Below are positions 18,643-27,145 of a stretch of DNA of 64,000 nt, one piece after another. Below the pieces are notes generated by a model, which saw only the letters and a list, made by a program, of their open reading frames with translations, ran no database searches and was not told the origin of the DNA. Source of the DNA: an uncultured Lactobacillaceae bacterium (lineage in GTDB: Bacteria > Bacillota > Bacilli > Lactobacillales > Lactobacillaceae); NCBI GenBank assembly GCA_945285405.1, contig CALYQJ010000009.1, forward strand, positions 1 through 64,000. The letters are read 5' to 3'. Numbering within the stretch: the stretch's first letter is position 1; each line of letters opens with the position of its first letter. The position numbers and the translations under genes were made by a program.

Positions 18643-19608
18643 ATGCATATTTTAGTTACTGGAGGAATGGGTTTTATTGGTTCTAATTTTATTCGATACC
18701 ATTTAAAACATTATCCTCATGATGAAGTCATTAATTTGGATCTTTTAAGTTATGCTGCTAATCAATTAAATTTAGCAGATATTACCCAATTAAATTATCA
18801 TTTTTATCAAGGTAATATTAATGATTTCACTTTAGTTCAAAAAATTGTACAACAACATCAAATAAGCTTAATCATTAATTTTGCTGGGGAAAGCGATGTT
18901 GATCGTTCTTTAACTAAGTCAGATGTATTCGTTCAAACTAATGTTGCCGGAGTGAATAATTTGATAAATGTTGCTCTGAAAGAAAATATACCTCGCTTTA
19001 TTCAGATTTCTACTGATGAAGTTTATGGAAGTTTACCCGCATTAGAGTTTGTAGCGGAGGATGTTCCTTTAAAGCCCAGTTCCCCTTATTCTGCTACTAA
19101 AGCTAGTGCTGAGTTATTATTATTAGCGGCTAAAAAAAGTTATCAATTAGGTATTAATATAATTCGTTCAGCAAATAATTATGGTCCACGCCAATATCAA
19201 GAAAAATTAATTCCTAAAGCTATTATTGCATTTTTAAAGGGTAATGAAATTCCACTTTTTGGAAAGGGATTAGAAACTCGCGATTGGTTATATGTTAATG
19301 ATAATATTCGAGCAATTGAAACGGTAATTCATTCTGGAAAAATTGGGGAAATTTATAATGTGGGGACTCAAAAAGAAATATCCAATTTTGCAGTATTACA
19401 AGCAATTGCTAAAAATTTATCAGGTGATTCCAGTTTGATTCGATTTACTCATCAAAGACCAGGTCATGATCAGCGATATGGAGTTCAAACTGCTAAAATT
19501 AAAGAATTAGGTTGGCAACCAGAAGTTAATTTTGCATTGGGAATTAAAAAAACAGTAGCATGGTATCAGACTAATCGATCGTGGTGGGATGGTAAAAATT
19601 ACAGGTAA
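18643..19608 (+). CDS. dTDP-glucose 4,6-dehydratase-like NAD-dependent epimerase/dehydratase (RmlB family)
   Basis: 'ILVTGGMGFIGSNFIRY', 'DVDRS', 'STDEVYGSLP', 'YSATKASAELL', 'RSANNYGPRQYQEKLIPKAI'. Confidence 0.88.
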   Translation: MHILVTGGMGFIGSNFIRYHLKHYPHDEVINLDLLSYAANQLNLADITQLNYHFYQGNINDFTLVQKIVQQHQISLIINFAGESDVDRSLTKSDVFVQTNVAGVNNLINVALKENIPRFIQISTDEVYGSLPALEFVAEDVPLKPSSPYSATKASAELLLLAAKKSYQLGINIIRSANNYGPRQYQEKLIPKAIIAFLKGNEIPLFGKGLETRDWLYVNDNIRAIETVIHSGKIGEIYNVGTQKEISNFAVLQAIAKNLSGDSSLIRFTHQRPGHDQRYGVQTAKIKELGWQPEVNFALGIKKTVAWYQTNRSWWDGKNYR

Positions 19609-20155
19609 CTTCATGGTCATTGATTATACCAATTGATTGTAAAAAGGAATAAATTCCTACGGGGCCAATAAAAGAAAAATGATTTTTTTTAAGATCTTTA
19701 GTTATTGTTTGGCTTAAAGTATTTTGGGTTGGCACTTGATGATAGTCAGTTATTTGATGGTCAATTATTTTACCTTTTGTAAAATGCCAAATATAATTAT
19801 CAAAAGAGTCAAATTTGTCTCTGATTTTTAAAAAAGCTTGAGCATTTTTAATTGTTGCTTTAATTTTTAATTTATTACGAATAATTCCAGTATTTTCTAA
19901 TAATTGTTGATATTTTTTTAAGTCGTATTGAGCAATTTGGTAATAGTCAAAATGGTTAAATGCTTGTTGAAAATTGCTCCTTTTATGAAGAATTGTTTGC
20001 CAACTTAATCCAGCTTGAAAAATTTCTAGAGTTAATATTTCAAATAGCTTTTGGTCATCGTGTAAAGGGCGCCCCCATTCTTGATCATGGTATTTAGTTT
20101 CAAATGGGTCTTTAGAATTTTTTTCTACCCAATAACAACGCTTAATTTTTGTCAT
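19571..20155 (-). CDS. tag: DNA-3-methyladenine glycosylase I
   Basis: 'CYWVEKNS...YHDQEWGRPLHDDQKLFEILTLEIFQAGLSWQTILHKR', 'NAQAFLKI', 'FIGPVGIYSFLQSIGIINDH'. Confidence 0.92.
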   Translation of the reverse strand: MTKIKRCYWVEKNSKDPFETKYHDQEWGRPLHDDQKLFEILTLEIFQAGLSWQTILHKRSNFQQAFNHFDYYQIAQYDLKKYQQLLENTGIIRNKLKIKATIKNAQAFLKIRDKFDSFDNYIWHFTKGKIIDHQITDYHQVPTQNTLSQTITKDLKKNHFSFIGPVGIYSFLQSIGIINDHEVTCNFYHPTTID

Positions 20156-20254
20156 GGAGATTTTCCTTGTTTAGTCTAGATTATTTTTTAGTTGATTTTA
20201 ACGTATAACTTAATAATGATATTATAACCATAAAAAAACAAAGGTGGATTTAAA

Positions 20255-20569
20255 ATGTCCGTTTTCGATATTATTAAAATTACCCAATTAAATCACGAGT
20301 ATTTTCCAGCAAACAAATTAGTAATGACTGATTTAGAAGGTAAGCCCAACTCATTGCTTACGGATTTATTACGTGATGTTGTTACTAAGATTGAAATTTT
20401 ACTAGATTTTGATCAGTTTCATCAGCCTAATGAAGTAATTCTTAAACTTAAAGCAGTTACTCCCTTACCGAGTGATGTTTTAGCTGAATATGAGAAAATT
20501 CTTAATCAACCAGTAGTTGGGATTAATTTTGTTAGCAAGAGACAAGAACTAGAAATTGTATATCAATAA
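20255..20569 (+). CDS. Small conserved Lactobacillales protein (possibly DUF1827 family)
   Basis: Intact 104-aa ORF with RBS (AAAGGTGG); family assignment tentative. Confidence 0.6.
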   Translation: MSVFDIIKITQLNHEYFPANKLVMTDLEGKPNSLLTDLLRDVVTKIEILLDFDQFHQPNEVILKLKAVTPLPSDVLAEYEKILNQPVVGINFVSKRQELEIVYQ

Positions 20570-20580
20570 GAAGGTGACTA

Positions 20581-21483
20581 TTGAAATTAACCTGTGCAAG
20601 TTGTCCTTTACGTTTAGAATCTTTTCATTTTATTAAAGGTAAGCGGCTCTTTAGTATTTGTGATTTATGTCGATTACGAGGACTGAATTTTGAAGATTAT
20701 TATAATTATTCAAATCAAGTTTATGCACAAGTTATTGCACTTAATTACTGTGGAGCTTCAAAAGTAACTGTTACCACTAAACAAAATATAACTCCTGAAT
20801 TTTGTCGGATAATAGAAGAAATTATCTCTGAATATGATTATGCAAGCGTAGTAGTAAAAAAAAATATATCTCGTAGCCAACTAAATGAGCGTTTATTGGC
20901 ATATGAAAATCATGAAATTAATATTACCAATGTTGGAAACTTTTTTGATAATTTAACTCAATTAGGTTTTAATGTTGAGTCATTACATAATCTGCAGCGT
21001 GTTGATTATTCCACTAGAATGTGGCTTTATCATCACTATCATCAAACTTGCCAATATTGTGGACGAATTGGCTATAGTATCGATCATATAAATCCAGTAT
21101 CACGTGGTGGTAGCAATGAAATTAGTAATTTAATATTATCATGCAATGAATGCAACAAATTAAAAGGTAACATGCCATATGAATGGTTTCAGGAATTTAA
21201 TTTAAAAACGCTAACAATTAATCAAAAATTAGTGATTAATGAAAAGCAAATAAATCAATTGAAATCTAGTCAAGAAGCTCTTACTCGACAATTAGCGGCT
21301 TATTCTCATCGAACACGAATTTTACAAGACGATCAAACAACAATTTATCGTCAACGAATTAAAGCTCAACAAATTTTACTTGATGGGCTTAATAGTGATT
21401 ATCAAAGCTTGCGTAACTTACGTAAAAACTATATTAAATCTTGTTATCAAATAGCATTAATTAATAAAAAGAGGGAAGAATGA
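20581..21483 (+). CDS. HNH endonuclease with N-terminal CxxC zinc-ribbon-like motif and C-terminal coiled coil
   Basis: 'CASCP...CDLCR' N-terminal; HNH core 'CQYCGRIGYSIDHINPVSRGGSNEISNLILSCNECNKLKGN'; TTG start with AAGGTG SD. Confidence 0.8.
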   Translation: MKLTCASCPLRLESFHFIKGKRLFSICDLCRLRGLNFEDYYNYSNQVYAQVIALNYCGASKVTVTTKQNITPEFCRIIEEIISEYDYASVVVKKNISRSQLNERLLAYENHEINITNVGNFFDNLTQLGFNVESLHNLQRVDYSTRMWLYHHYHQTCQYCGRIGYSIDHINPVSRGGSNEISNLILSCNECNKLKGNMPYEWFQEFNLKTLTINQKLVINEKQINQLKSSQEALTRQLAAYSHRTRILQDDQTTIYRQRIKAQQILLDGLNSDYQSLRNLRKNYIKSCYQIALINKKREE

Positions 21484-22487
21484 CTTATCAATTAGGAGTA
21501 GTTGGGAGCAATTGGATTAGTGAACAATTTATTGCTGCAGCTCAAGAAAATTACCAATTTAATTTAGCAGCAGTATATTCACGATCGATTGATCATGGAG
21601 AAAAAATAACGAAAAAATTTGGTAGAGGTCAAGTTTATACAGATTTTACCAAATTTCTAGCAAGTAATATTTCTGTAGTTTATATCGCCAGCCCTAATAG
21701 TTTACATTTTATTCAAACCAAAACGGCCTTATTAAAACATAAGCATGTTATTTGTGAAAAGCCTGCTTTTTCCAATCCTCGGGAACTTAATGAAATTCGC
21801 CAAATTTTAAATGACAATCCTGATTTATTTTTCTTTGAAGCTCAACGTAATCTTTATGATCCTAATTTTCAAGTAATTAAAGACTTACTGAATGAGTTTG
21901 GTCCAATTTGGGGAGCAAATTTAAATTTTATTCGTCAATCTTCACGTTATCCGGCTTTAAAAGCTGGTGAACTTCCCAATGCTTTTTCGACAGTGTACTC
22001 TGGGGGGGCTTTGGCCGACTTAGGTGTATATTTAGTTGCTTTTGCTGTAGGTTTATTTGGTGAACCCGAAAAAGTTAATTATCAAGCTAAAAAGTGGCCT
22101 GTTAAAGATGGAGCAGATATTTTTGGAGTCGGTAGTTTAACTTATTCTAATTTATTAGTTGCATTAGCAATAGGGAAAAATGTTACTTCAGAAAATAATA
22201 ATGAAATTTATGGAGAAAATGGAACTTTAATAATTGATAGCGTAGCTAATTTATCCAAGATTAAATTACGTTATCCTTCGGGTGAAATTCAAGATATTTC
22301 TTTGCGTAATAGCGGTAATCCATTAAGTTTTGAAGCAAAATCATTTTATTGGACTTTAAAAAAGCAAAATCACCAAAAGATGTTCGAACAATTTGAGCAA
22401 ACTGCAATTGTTAATCGAACTTTAAAGCTAATGAGAGATCAAGCTGGGATTATTTTCACTAGTGATCGAGTTTCGAAGGCTTTATGA
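21480..22487 (+). CDS. Gfo/Idh/MocA family oxidoreductase
   Basis: 'LGVVGSNWISEQFI', 'VVYIASPNSLHFIQTKTALLKHKHVICEKPAF' (EKP motif). Confidence 0.9.
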   Translation: MTYQLGVVGSNWISEQFIAAAQENYQFNLAAVYSRSIDHGEKITKKFGRGQVYTDFTKFLASNISVVYIASPNSLHFIQTKTALLKHKHVICEKPAFSNPRELNEIRQILNDNPDLFFFEAQRNLYDPNFQVIKDLLNEFGPIWGANLNFIRQSSRYPALKAGELPNAFSTVYSGGALADLGVYLVAFAVGLFGEPEKVNYQAKKWPVKDGADIFGVGSLTYSNLLVALAIGKNVTSENNNEIYGENGTLIIDSVANLSKIKLRYPSGEIQDISLRNSGNPLSFEAKSFYWTLKKQNHQKMFEQFEQTAIVNRTLKLMRDQAGIIFTSDRVSKAL

Positions 22488-23449
22488 AATTACATCATTT
22501 AGCTTTAGTTACTAGCCAATTTAAAGCAAACTATAGATTTTATACTAAAATTTTAGGCTTGCGTTTAATTAAAAATACTGTAAACCAAGATCAACCTCAT
22601 CATCGGCAAGTATATTATGGAGATTCTATGGGAACTCCTGGTAGCTTAATAACTTTTCATGTTAGTGATAAACTGATTTCACCAGAATCGCAAGTGGCAT
22701 TTTGGTCAGGATTAAATTTTGCTATTCCCCGAGATTCTTTGATTTATTGGCGTGATCATTTACAAAATAATGGTTTGAAACCTGAAATTGATTCAGCTCA
22801 TGTATTACATATTCAAGATCCTGATAATATTTTAATTACATTGAAGGAAGTTGAGGGTGAACTTGATGATTGTCAAATTAATGAACATACTTCTGTTCCT
22901 GCTAGTAAACAAATTTTAGGACTTATTGGAACCAGTTTGTTTACTACTAATTTGACACAAACGAAAAGGTTTTTTACTGATTTTTTAGGGCTTAAAGCTC
23001 AAAATAATTGGATCTTGCTTGAAGACCAACAACAATTACAACTTTTAGATTTACCAGAATCAAATTCAGAAAAAAATAATTTAATAAACGTTGACCATGT
23101 AGCTTTTAAGGTTAAGTCACGAAGTGAATTAAATCATTACTGGCACTTGGCTAAAGAAAAAGGTCAAATTCGCAAAAATTTAACGGATCGAGGCTATTTT
23201 ATGAGTGCTACTTTTTTAACTCCTAACGAGGGATTAGTAGAACTAGCTACAGAAAATCCTGGATTGGCTTTGGATGAATCAATAAATAATTTAGGGACAA
23301 CATTTGCATTACCGCCTAGTTTAGCAATGTATCGCGCTACTTTAACTCAATATTATGCTCAAAAAGGAATTTATTTTGATGATATTCCAAATGTTCATCG
23401 TTCTAAATTACGGCGAATTCGAAAGCAATCCAATTGGTTTAATTATTAA
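22484..23449 (+). CDS. VOC/glyoxalase family protein (ring-cleaving dioxygenase-like, MhqA/MhqO type)
   Basis: Two VOC repeats: 'LHHLALVTSQFKANYRFYTKILGLRLIKNTVNQDQP..RQVYYGDSMGTPGSLITFH' and 'IGTSLFTTNLTQTKRFFTDFLGL'. Confidence 0.88.
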   Translation: MKLHHLALVTSQFKANYRFYTKILGLRLIKNTVNQDQPHHRQVYYGDSMGTPGSLITFHVSDKLISPESQVAFWSGLNFAIPRDSLIYWRDHLQNNGLKPEIDSAHVLHIQDPDNILITLKEVEGELDDCQINEHTSVPASKQILGLIGTSLFTTNLTQTKRFFTDFLGLKAQNNWILLEDQQQLQLLDLPESNSEKNNLINVDHVAFKVKSRSELNHYWHLAKEKGQIRKNLTDRGYFMSATFLTPNEGLVELATENPGLALDESINNLGTTFALPPSLAMYRATLTQYYAQKGIYFDDIPNVHRSKLRRIRKQSNWFNY

Positions 23450-24498
23450 AATTTAAGTCCGTGGTTGCGTCTTAAAATTGTCTGCCATTCAGGTAGTTTT
23501 TTCTGGAGATTTTTCATCAAATATAAATCATTAATTTGATCTTGAGCTTGTTGAAGAATTTCAATCCCTTCTTTAAAATCAGTTTGTAGATATTTGCTTT
23601 TTTGATTGATTATTTCAGTAAGGATTATTGTTTTAATAAAAGTAGGATAGTTTTGCTTCATGCTATAATGGGTAATTAAGCTGGAGTTCCATTGTTTAAT
23701 TGCCCATTTGGTTCGGTAATTAGCGATTAAATCAATAAAGATAGCTTCATTTAAATACTGTGCCCTAATTGTTTTAGGAGCATAATTTAGAAATGGTAAT
23801 AATTGATCAATATATCCTAAAAGATCGTCTCCAGTACCATTTTGAAAAACTTGTTGTTCGAGATAAGCTGCTTTTAACCAATCTTGAGACATTACATAAA
23901 AATTGCGGTGATCAGCTTGTGGTGATTGATAAAAAAGTTTTTCAGAATACTGAGTCAAAGGAATTTCATTAATTGCTAGATAAGAGGCAACTAAACTTAC
24001 GTAGTATCCAAATAGTGCATCAGGGCTTTTTTTAATTGCTGAAATATTTTTGAAATCGGTGGGAACACCAAACCAATTTAAAGGTAAACAGTTAAGAAAA
24101 TTAAAAGCGCAAATAATGATGAAAATTATTAAATCGATGCGCAAAATTAATGAAATTTTTGGTAGAAAATACCATAAAATTCCAGCGATTGTCCCAAAAA
24201 GCAAATCAAAGATTATTCCGCCATAAAAGTATGGACGGAATTTTAATTTAGAACTAAATTTAACCGGGACAACGTTACTGTCGGTATCAAAGATAGTACG
24301 ATGAATACGGAATCTTAATTTTTGATTTTTACGAATTAGGGTAAACCATAAAAAGTTTAGGGAAACAAATTGGTATCCTGATAGTAATGCAAAAATTACT
24401 TTTCCACTTTCGTGAATCAGTTGAACAAAATAAATAATGAAAATTAGGGAAAAAAGGTATTCAAAAAAGAAGATAAACCATTGTAAAATAAAATTCAT
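23446..24498 (-). CDS. Multi-TM membrane protein resembling M50 metallopeptidases, degenerate motifs
   Basis: 'LIHESGKVIFALLSGYQFVSLNF' resembles HExxH...GY.F.S; 'NCLPLNWFGVPTDF' resembles the second M50 motif region. Confidence 0.55.
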   Translation of the reverse strand: MNFILQWFIFFFEYLFSLIFIIYFVQLIHESGKVIFALLSGYQFVSLNFLWFTLIRKNQKLRFRIHRTIFDTDSNVVPVKFSSKLKFRPYFYGGIIFDLLFGTIAGILWYFLPKISLILRIDLIIFIIICAFNFLNCLPLNWFGVPTDFKNISAIKKSPDALFGYYVSLVASYLAINEIPLTQYSEKLFYQSPQADHRNFYVMSQDWLKAAYLEQQVFQNGTGDDLLGYIDQLLPFLNYAPKTIRAQYLNEAIFIDLIANYRTKWAIKQWNSSLITHYSMKQNYPTFIKTIILTEIINQKSKYLQTDFKEGIEILQQAQDQINDLYLMKNLQKKLPEWQTILRRNHGLKF

Positions 24499-24552
24499 AT
24501 TTTTTTCTCTTGTTTCTTTAATCTAAATAGAAAAATAATTATAGGTTGAAAA

Positions 24553-25044
24553 ATGAAAAAATCATGGCAATTTTTTAAAAAAAATTGGTGGGGATTAGCA
24601 AATATTTTATTTGGAATTGTTGTTTGGTGGCAAGTTCATCTCTTGTCAAAAATTGACCTTATTGTTGGAGTTTGGCTCTTGTTAAATACGGTTGCTTTGT
24701 TAATAGATTGGCACCAAAAGCGTAATTCTTGGGAGCTAATGTTAGCAATCGTTAATTTAATTCTTGCCATTCCTTTGGGATTACAAATTTATAATGCTGT
24801 GATTCCAATGGTCTATTTGGTTATTGCCATTTTAATTCTTAATGCTGCTTTTATTTTTAATATTTATTATTCGGCTAGTCGCAACAGTTTAAGTATTCGT
24901 ATCCTTTTGTGGATTTTTCTAATTGTGGCTGTAAGCCTAATTTTATATCCTTGGTTTACCTCATCAATTTGGTTGCTACTTTTTGCTGGCTATTTTATAG
25001 TTGTGGGCATAATTATAATTTTAGCTTATTTTTTAATTGATTGA
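24553..25044 (+). CDS. Small multi-TM membrane protein (DUF308-like)
   Basis: About 6 hydrophobic segments in a repeat pattern. Confidence 0.6.
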   Translation: MKKSWQFFKKNWWGLANILFGIVVWWQVHLLSKIDLIVGVWLLLNTVALLIDWHQKRNSWELMLAIVNLILAIPLGLQIYNAVIPMVYLVIAILILNAAFIFNIYYSASRNSLSIRILLWIFLIVAVSLILYPWFTSSIWLLLFAGYFIVVGIIIILAYFLID

Positions 25045-25521
25045 TTTAAAAAGTTCTTTTAATTGATTAATTTTATCATAACGCTTAACCAGACGATTAG
25101 AAAATTGATTTAAAATATAAGTTTCTTCTTTATTTGTCGCAATAAGTTGAACTGGTATATTTTGGTGGCTTAACGAGGCAAAGGTAATGAAACCAACCAC
25201 TTTAATGTTGCTGGTTGTTTCCGAGGAATTTCGCCCTTTAATTTTGAAAAAAACTTCGACGGAGCTTCCTTTAATCCCTGATGCATAACAAGTTAAAGTG
25301 TAAATGTCATCTTGATGGATTGGAGCAATGAAATTAACTTCATCAAGTGAAACGGTTGCGACTGCTTCTTTAGTCACTAAGTTAACTGAAATTGAACAGG
25401 TGTGATCAATCAAAGCTAAAATTTCACCACCAAATAAAGTGTTATTTCGATTGAGTTCTTTGGGCATAACTCGCTGAGTTGTAGTAACTCGTGTTTGTTG
25501 CATTTTAATGATTTTAGTCAT
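25033..25521 (-). CDS. Acyl-CoA thioesterase (hotdog fold, YkhA-like)
   Basis: 'NRNNTLFGGEILALIDHTCSISVNLVTKEAVATVSLDEVNFIAPI'. Confidence 0.9.
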   Translation of the reverse strand: MTKIIKMQQTRVTTTQRVMPKELNRNNTLFGGEILALIDHTCSISVNLVTKEAVATVSLDEVNFIAPIHQDDIYTLTCYASGIKGSSVEVFFKIKGRNSSETTSNIKVVGFITFASLSHQNIPVQLIATNKEETYILNQFSNRLVKRYDKINQLKELFKSIN

Positions 25522-25534
25522 TGGAGTAAACCTC

Positions 25535-26257
25535 GTGAAAAAATTAAGTCAAAGACTACAAAAGAATTTTCAAAAAAGGATAATAATTAGTGTTTTATCA
25601 CTAATCGTATTAATGGCTTTCTATTACTTGCAAGGTCAAATTTTGTTGCGAGCGATTAATTTAAAATTAAAATATGACGAGATTAATTACTCAGAGCAGA
25701 TTGGCCTAGAAGTAATTTATTGTCTAGTTTTTGCTATTTTAGTAGTCTGTGCTTTTATTGTATATTTTCTAGTTGTTCAAAAAAAGCCTTTATGGTCGTT
25801 TAATTGGCTAAAACTTAAAATTACAATATTTCTTTATTTGATTAGTTTAGGTTTGCAGTTCCTATTAGGAATGATTAATCAAAAATTAAATGGTGAAATT
25901 CAAACTGCCAATAATCAACAAATAATTGATATTGCAGATTTAAGAATTGATTTTGCTATAGTTCTTTTATTTACTGCTACTTTCTTATCACCGATTTTTG
26001 AAGAAATAATTTATCGAGGATTAATAATCTCGGGAATATTTAAAGAACATCAATTAATTGGGGTTTTTGTTCAAGCTATTTTATTTGGAGCTGCTCACCA
26101 ATTTACCAATATTTGGCAATATTTAATATATTTTTGTACAGGAACATTTTTGGGATTAATTTACTGGAAAACACAAGATATAAAGTATTCTATTTTAGGG
26201 CATTTTACTCAGAATCTTCTAGGTTCGATAGAAATTATTCATTTATTGCTTGTTTAA
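25535..26257 (+). CDS. CPBP/CAAX-type intramembrane metalloprotease
   Basis: 'FEEIIYRGLI', 'FGAAHQF', 'GHFTQNL' motifs. Listed ORF starts at ATG 25508; I prefer GTG 25535, which has a GGAG SD. Confidence 0.85.
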   Translation: MKKLSQRLQKNFQKRIIISVLSLIVLMAFYYLQGQILLRAINLKLKYDEINYSEQIGLEVIYCLVFAILVVCAFIVYFLVVQKKPLWSFNWLKLKITIFLYLISLGLQFLLGMINQKLNGEIQTANNQQIIDIADLRIDFAIVLLFTATFLSPIFEEIIYRGLIISGIFKEHQLIGVFVQAILFGAAHQFTNIWQYLIYFCTGTFLGLIYWKTQDIKYSILGHFTQNLLGSIEIIHLLLV

Positions 26258-26282
26258 AGAAAAGATTAACCAGTTAAATAAA

Positions 26283-26310
26283 TTGACAAAGAACCAGAAA
26301 ATGCTATTAT
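26283..26310 (+). promoter_or_regulatory. Predicted sigma-A promoter for the structured RNA
   Basis: TTGACA-16 nt-TATTAT. Confidence 0.6.
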
Positions 26311-26316
26311 AGTTAA

Positions 26317-26622
26317 CTGTAGATTAAGAAATGAAAGGTGGTGGTAAATAATGACAACGGATTCTGCTGGTCCTGCATCTGATAGTGGGGTGAGGTTGCC
26401 TTATTATTTATTCACCACTTTAAATGTTTTTGAATGTGATTAAATGGTACGGCGCCTCTATTTAGACAAATAGCCTAATAGAGGGACGCGGGAACGCGTA
26501 CCGAAAGGCATCGTTACATGTTATTTCTCGGATTTGAAAGAGTTGGGACTTTTTCAAATCTGGCTTAATTGCACGAAATAATAAAGCGAGTGCGAGTGGC
26601 TTTTTGGTCACTCTTTTTTTTT
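26317..26622 (+). ncRNA. Structured RNA of about 300 nt (sRNA or 5' leader), unassigned family
   Basis: Non-coding interval between promoter and terminator with several long helices: 26338-26352/26403-26418, 26446-26451/26497-26502, 26455-26462/26477-26484, 26531-26539/26552-26560, 26521-26527/26575-26581, then a terminator. Confidence 0.7.
26594..26622 (+). terminator. Terminator ending the structured RNA, abutting the SD of the next gene
   Basis: GAGTG-gctttttggt-CACTC-TTTTTTTTT. Confidence 0.75.
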
Positions 26623-26632
26623 GGAGAAAAAG

Positions 26633-27076
26633 TTGGATCAAGAAATAATAAAGTTTAAATCTGGAAATAGTTCATCATCTATTTTTCAAGATGCTTTGCA
26701 TATTCGTCAAAAGGTTTTTATTGAAGAACAGAATATTGCTCCTAATTTAGAATATGATGATCAAGATGCGGTTGCACAACATTTTGTAGCTTATTTAAAA
26801 GCAATACCAGTTGCGACGATGCGAATAGTTATTAATAAAACAAAAGGACATCTAGGTCGAGTAGCAACTCTAAAAGCTTACCGGCATCGGGGTATCGCTG
26901 CTGAACTTTTGAATTATATTGAAAAAATTGAAAAAACTGCTGGTATTACTAAAATTGAATTGGGTGCTCAATTAACTGCAATTCCTTTTTATGAAAAATC
27001 AGGATATACCAGTTTTGGTGATATATTTTTGGATGCAGGAATAAAACATCGAAAAATGTTTAAAGAGTTAATATGA
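26633..27076 (+). CDS. GNAT family N-acetyltransferase
   Basis: 'IRQKVFIEEQNIAPNLEYDDQDAVAQHFVAYL..ATMRIV..GRVATLKAYRHRGIAAELLNYIE..LGAQLTAIPFYEKSGY'. TTG at 26633 is better placed relative to GGAG than the listed 26621. Confidence 0.9.
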   Translation: MDQEIIKFKSGNSSSSIFQDALHIRQKVFIEEQNIAPNLEYDDQDAVAQHFVAYLKAIPVATMRIVINKTKGHLGRVATLKAYRHRGIAAELLNYIEKIEKTAGITKIELGAQLTAIPFYEKSGYTSFGDIFLDAGIKHRKMFKELI

Positions 27077-27145
27077 AAAGTTTTTCATGTAATTAACATA
27101 TATGATAAAATTCATAGTGATAGTGAAGGGATCAAATAAATTTAA

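Noticed and set aside
26317-26622. Structured RNA read as a T-box, tmRNA or RNase P RNA
   Set aside because: No AGGGTGG(A/T)ACCGCG T-box core, no tmRNA tRNA-like ends, no RNase P GAGGAAAGTCC element; left unassigned.
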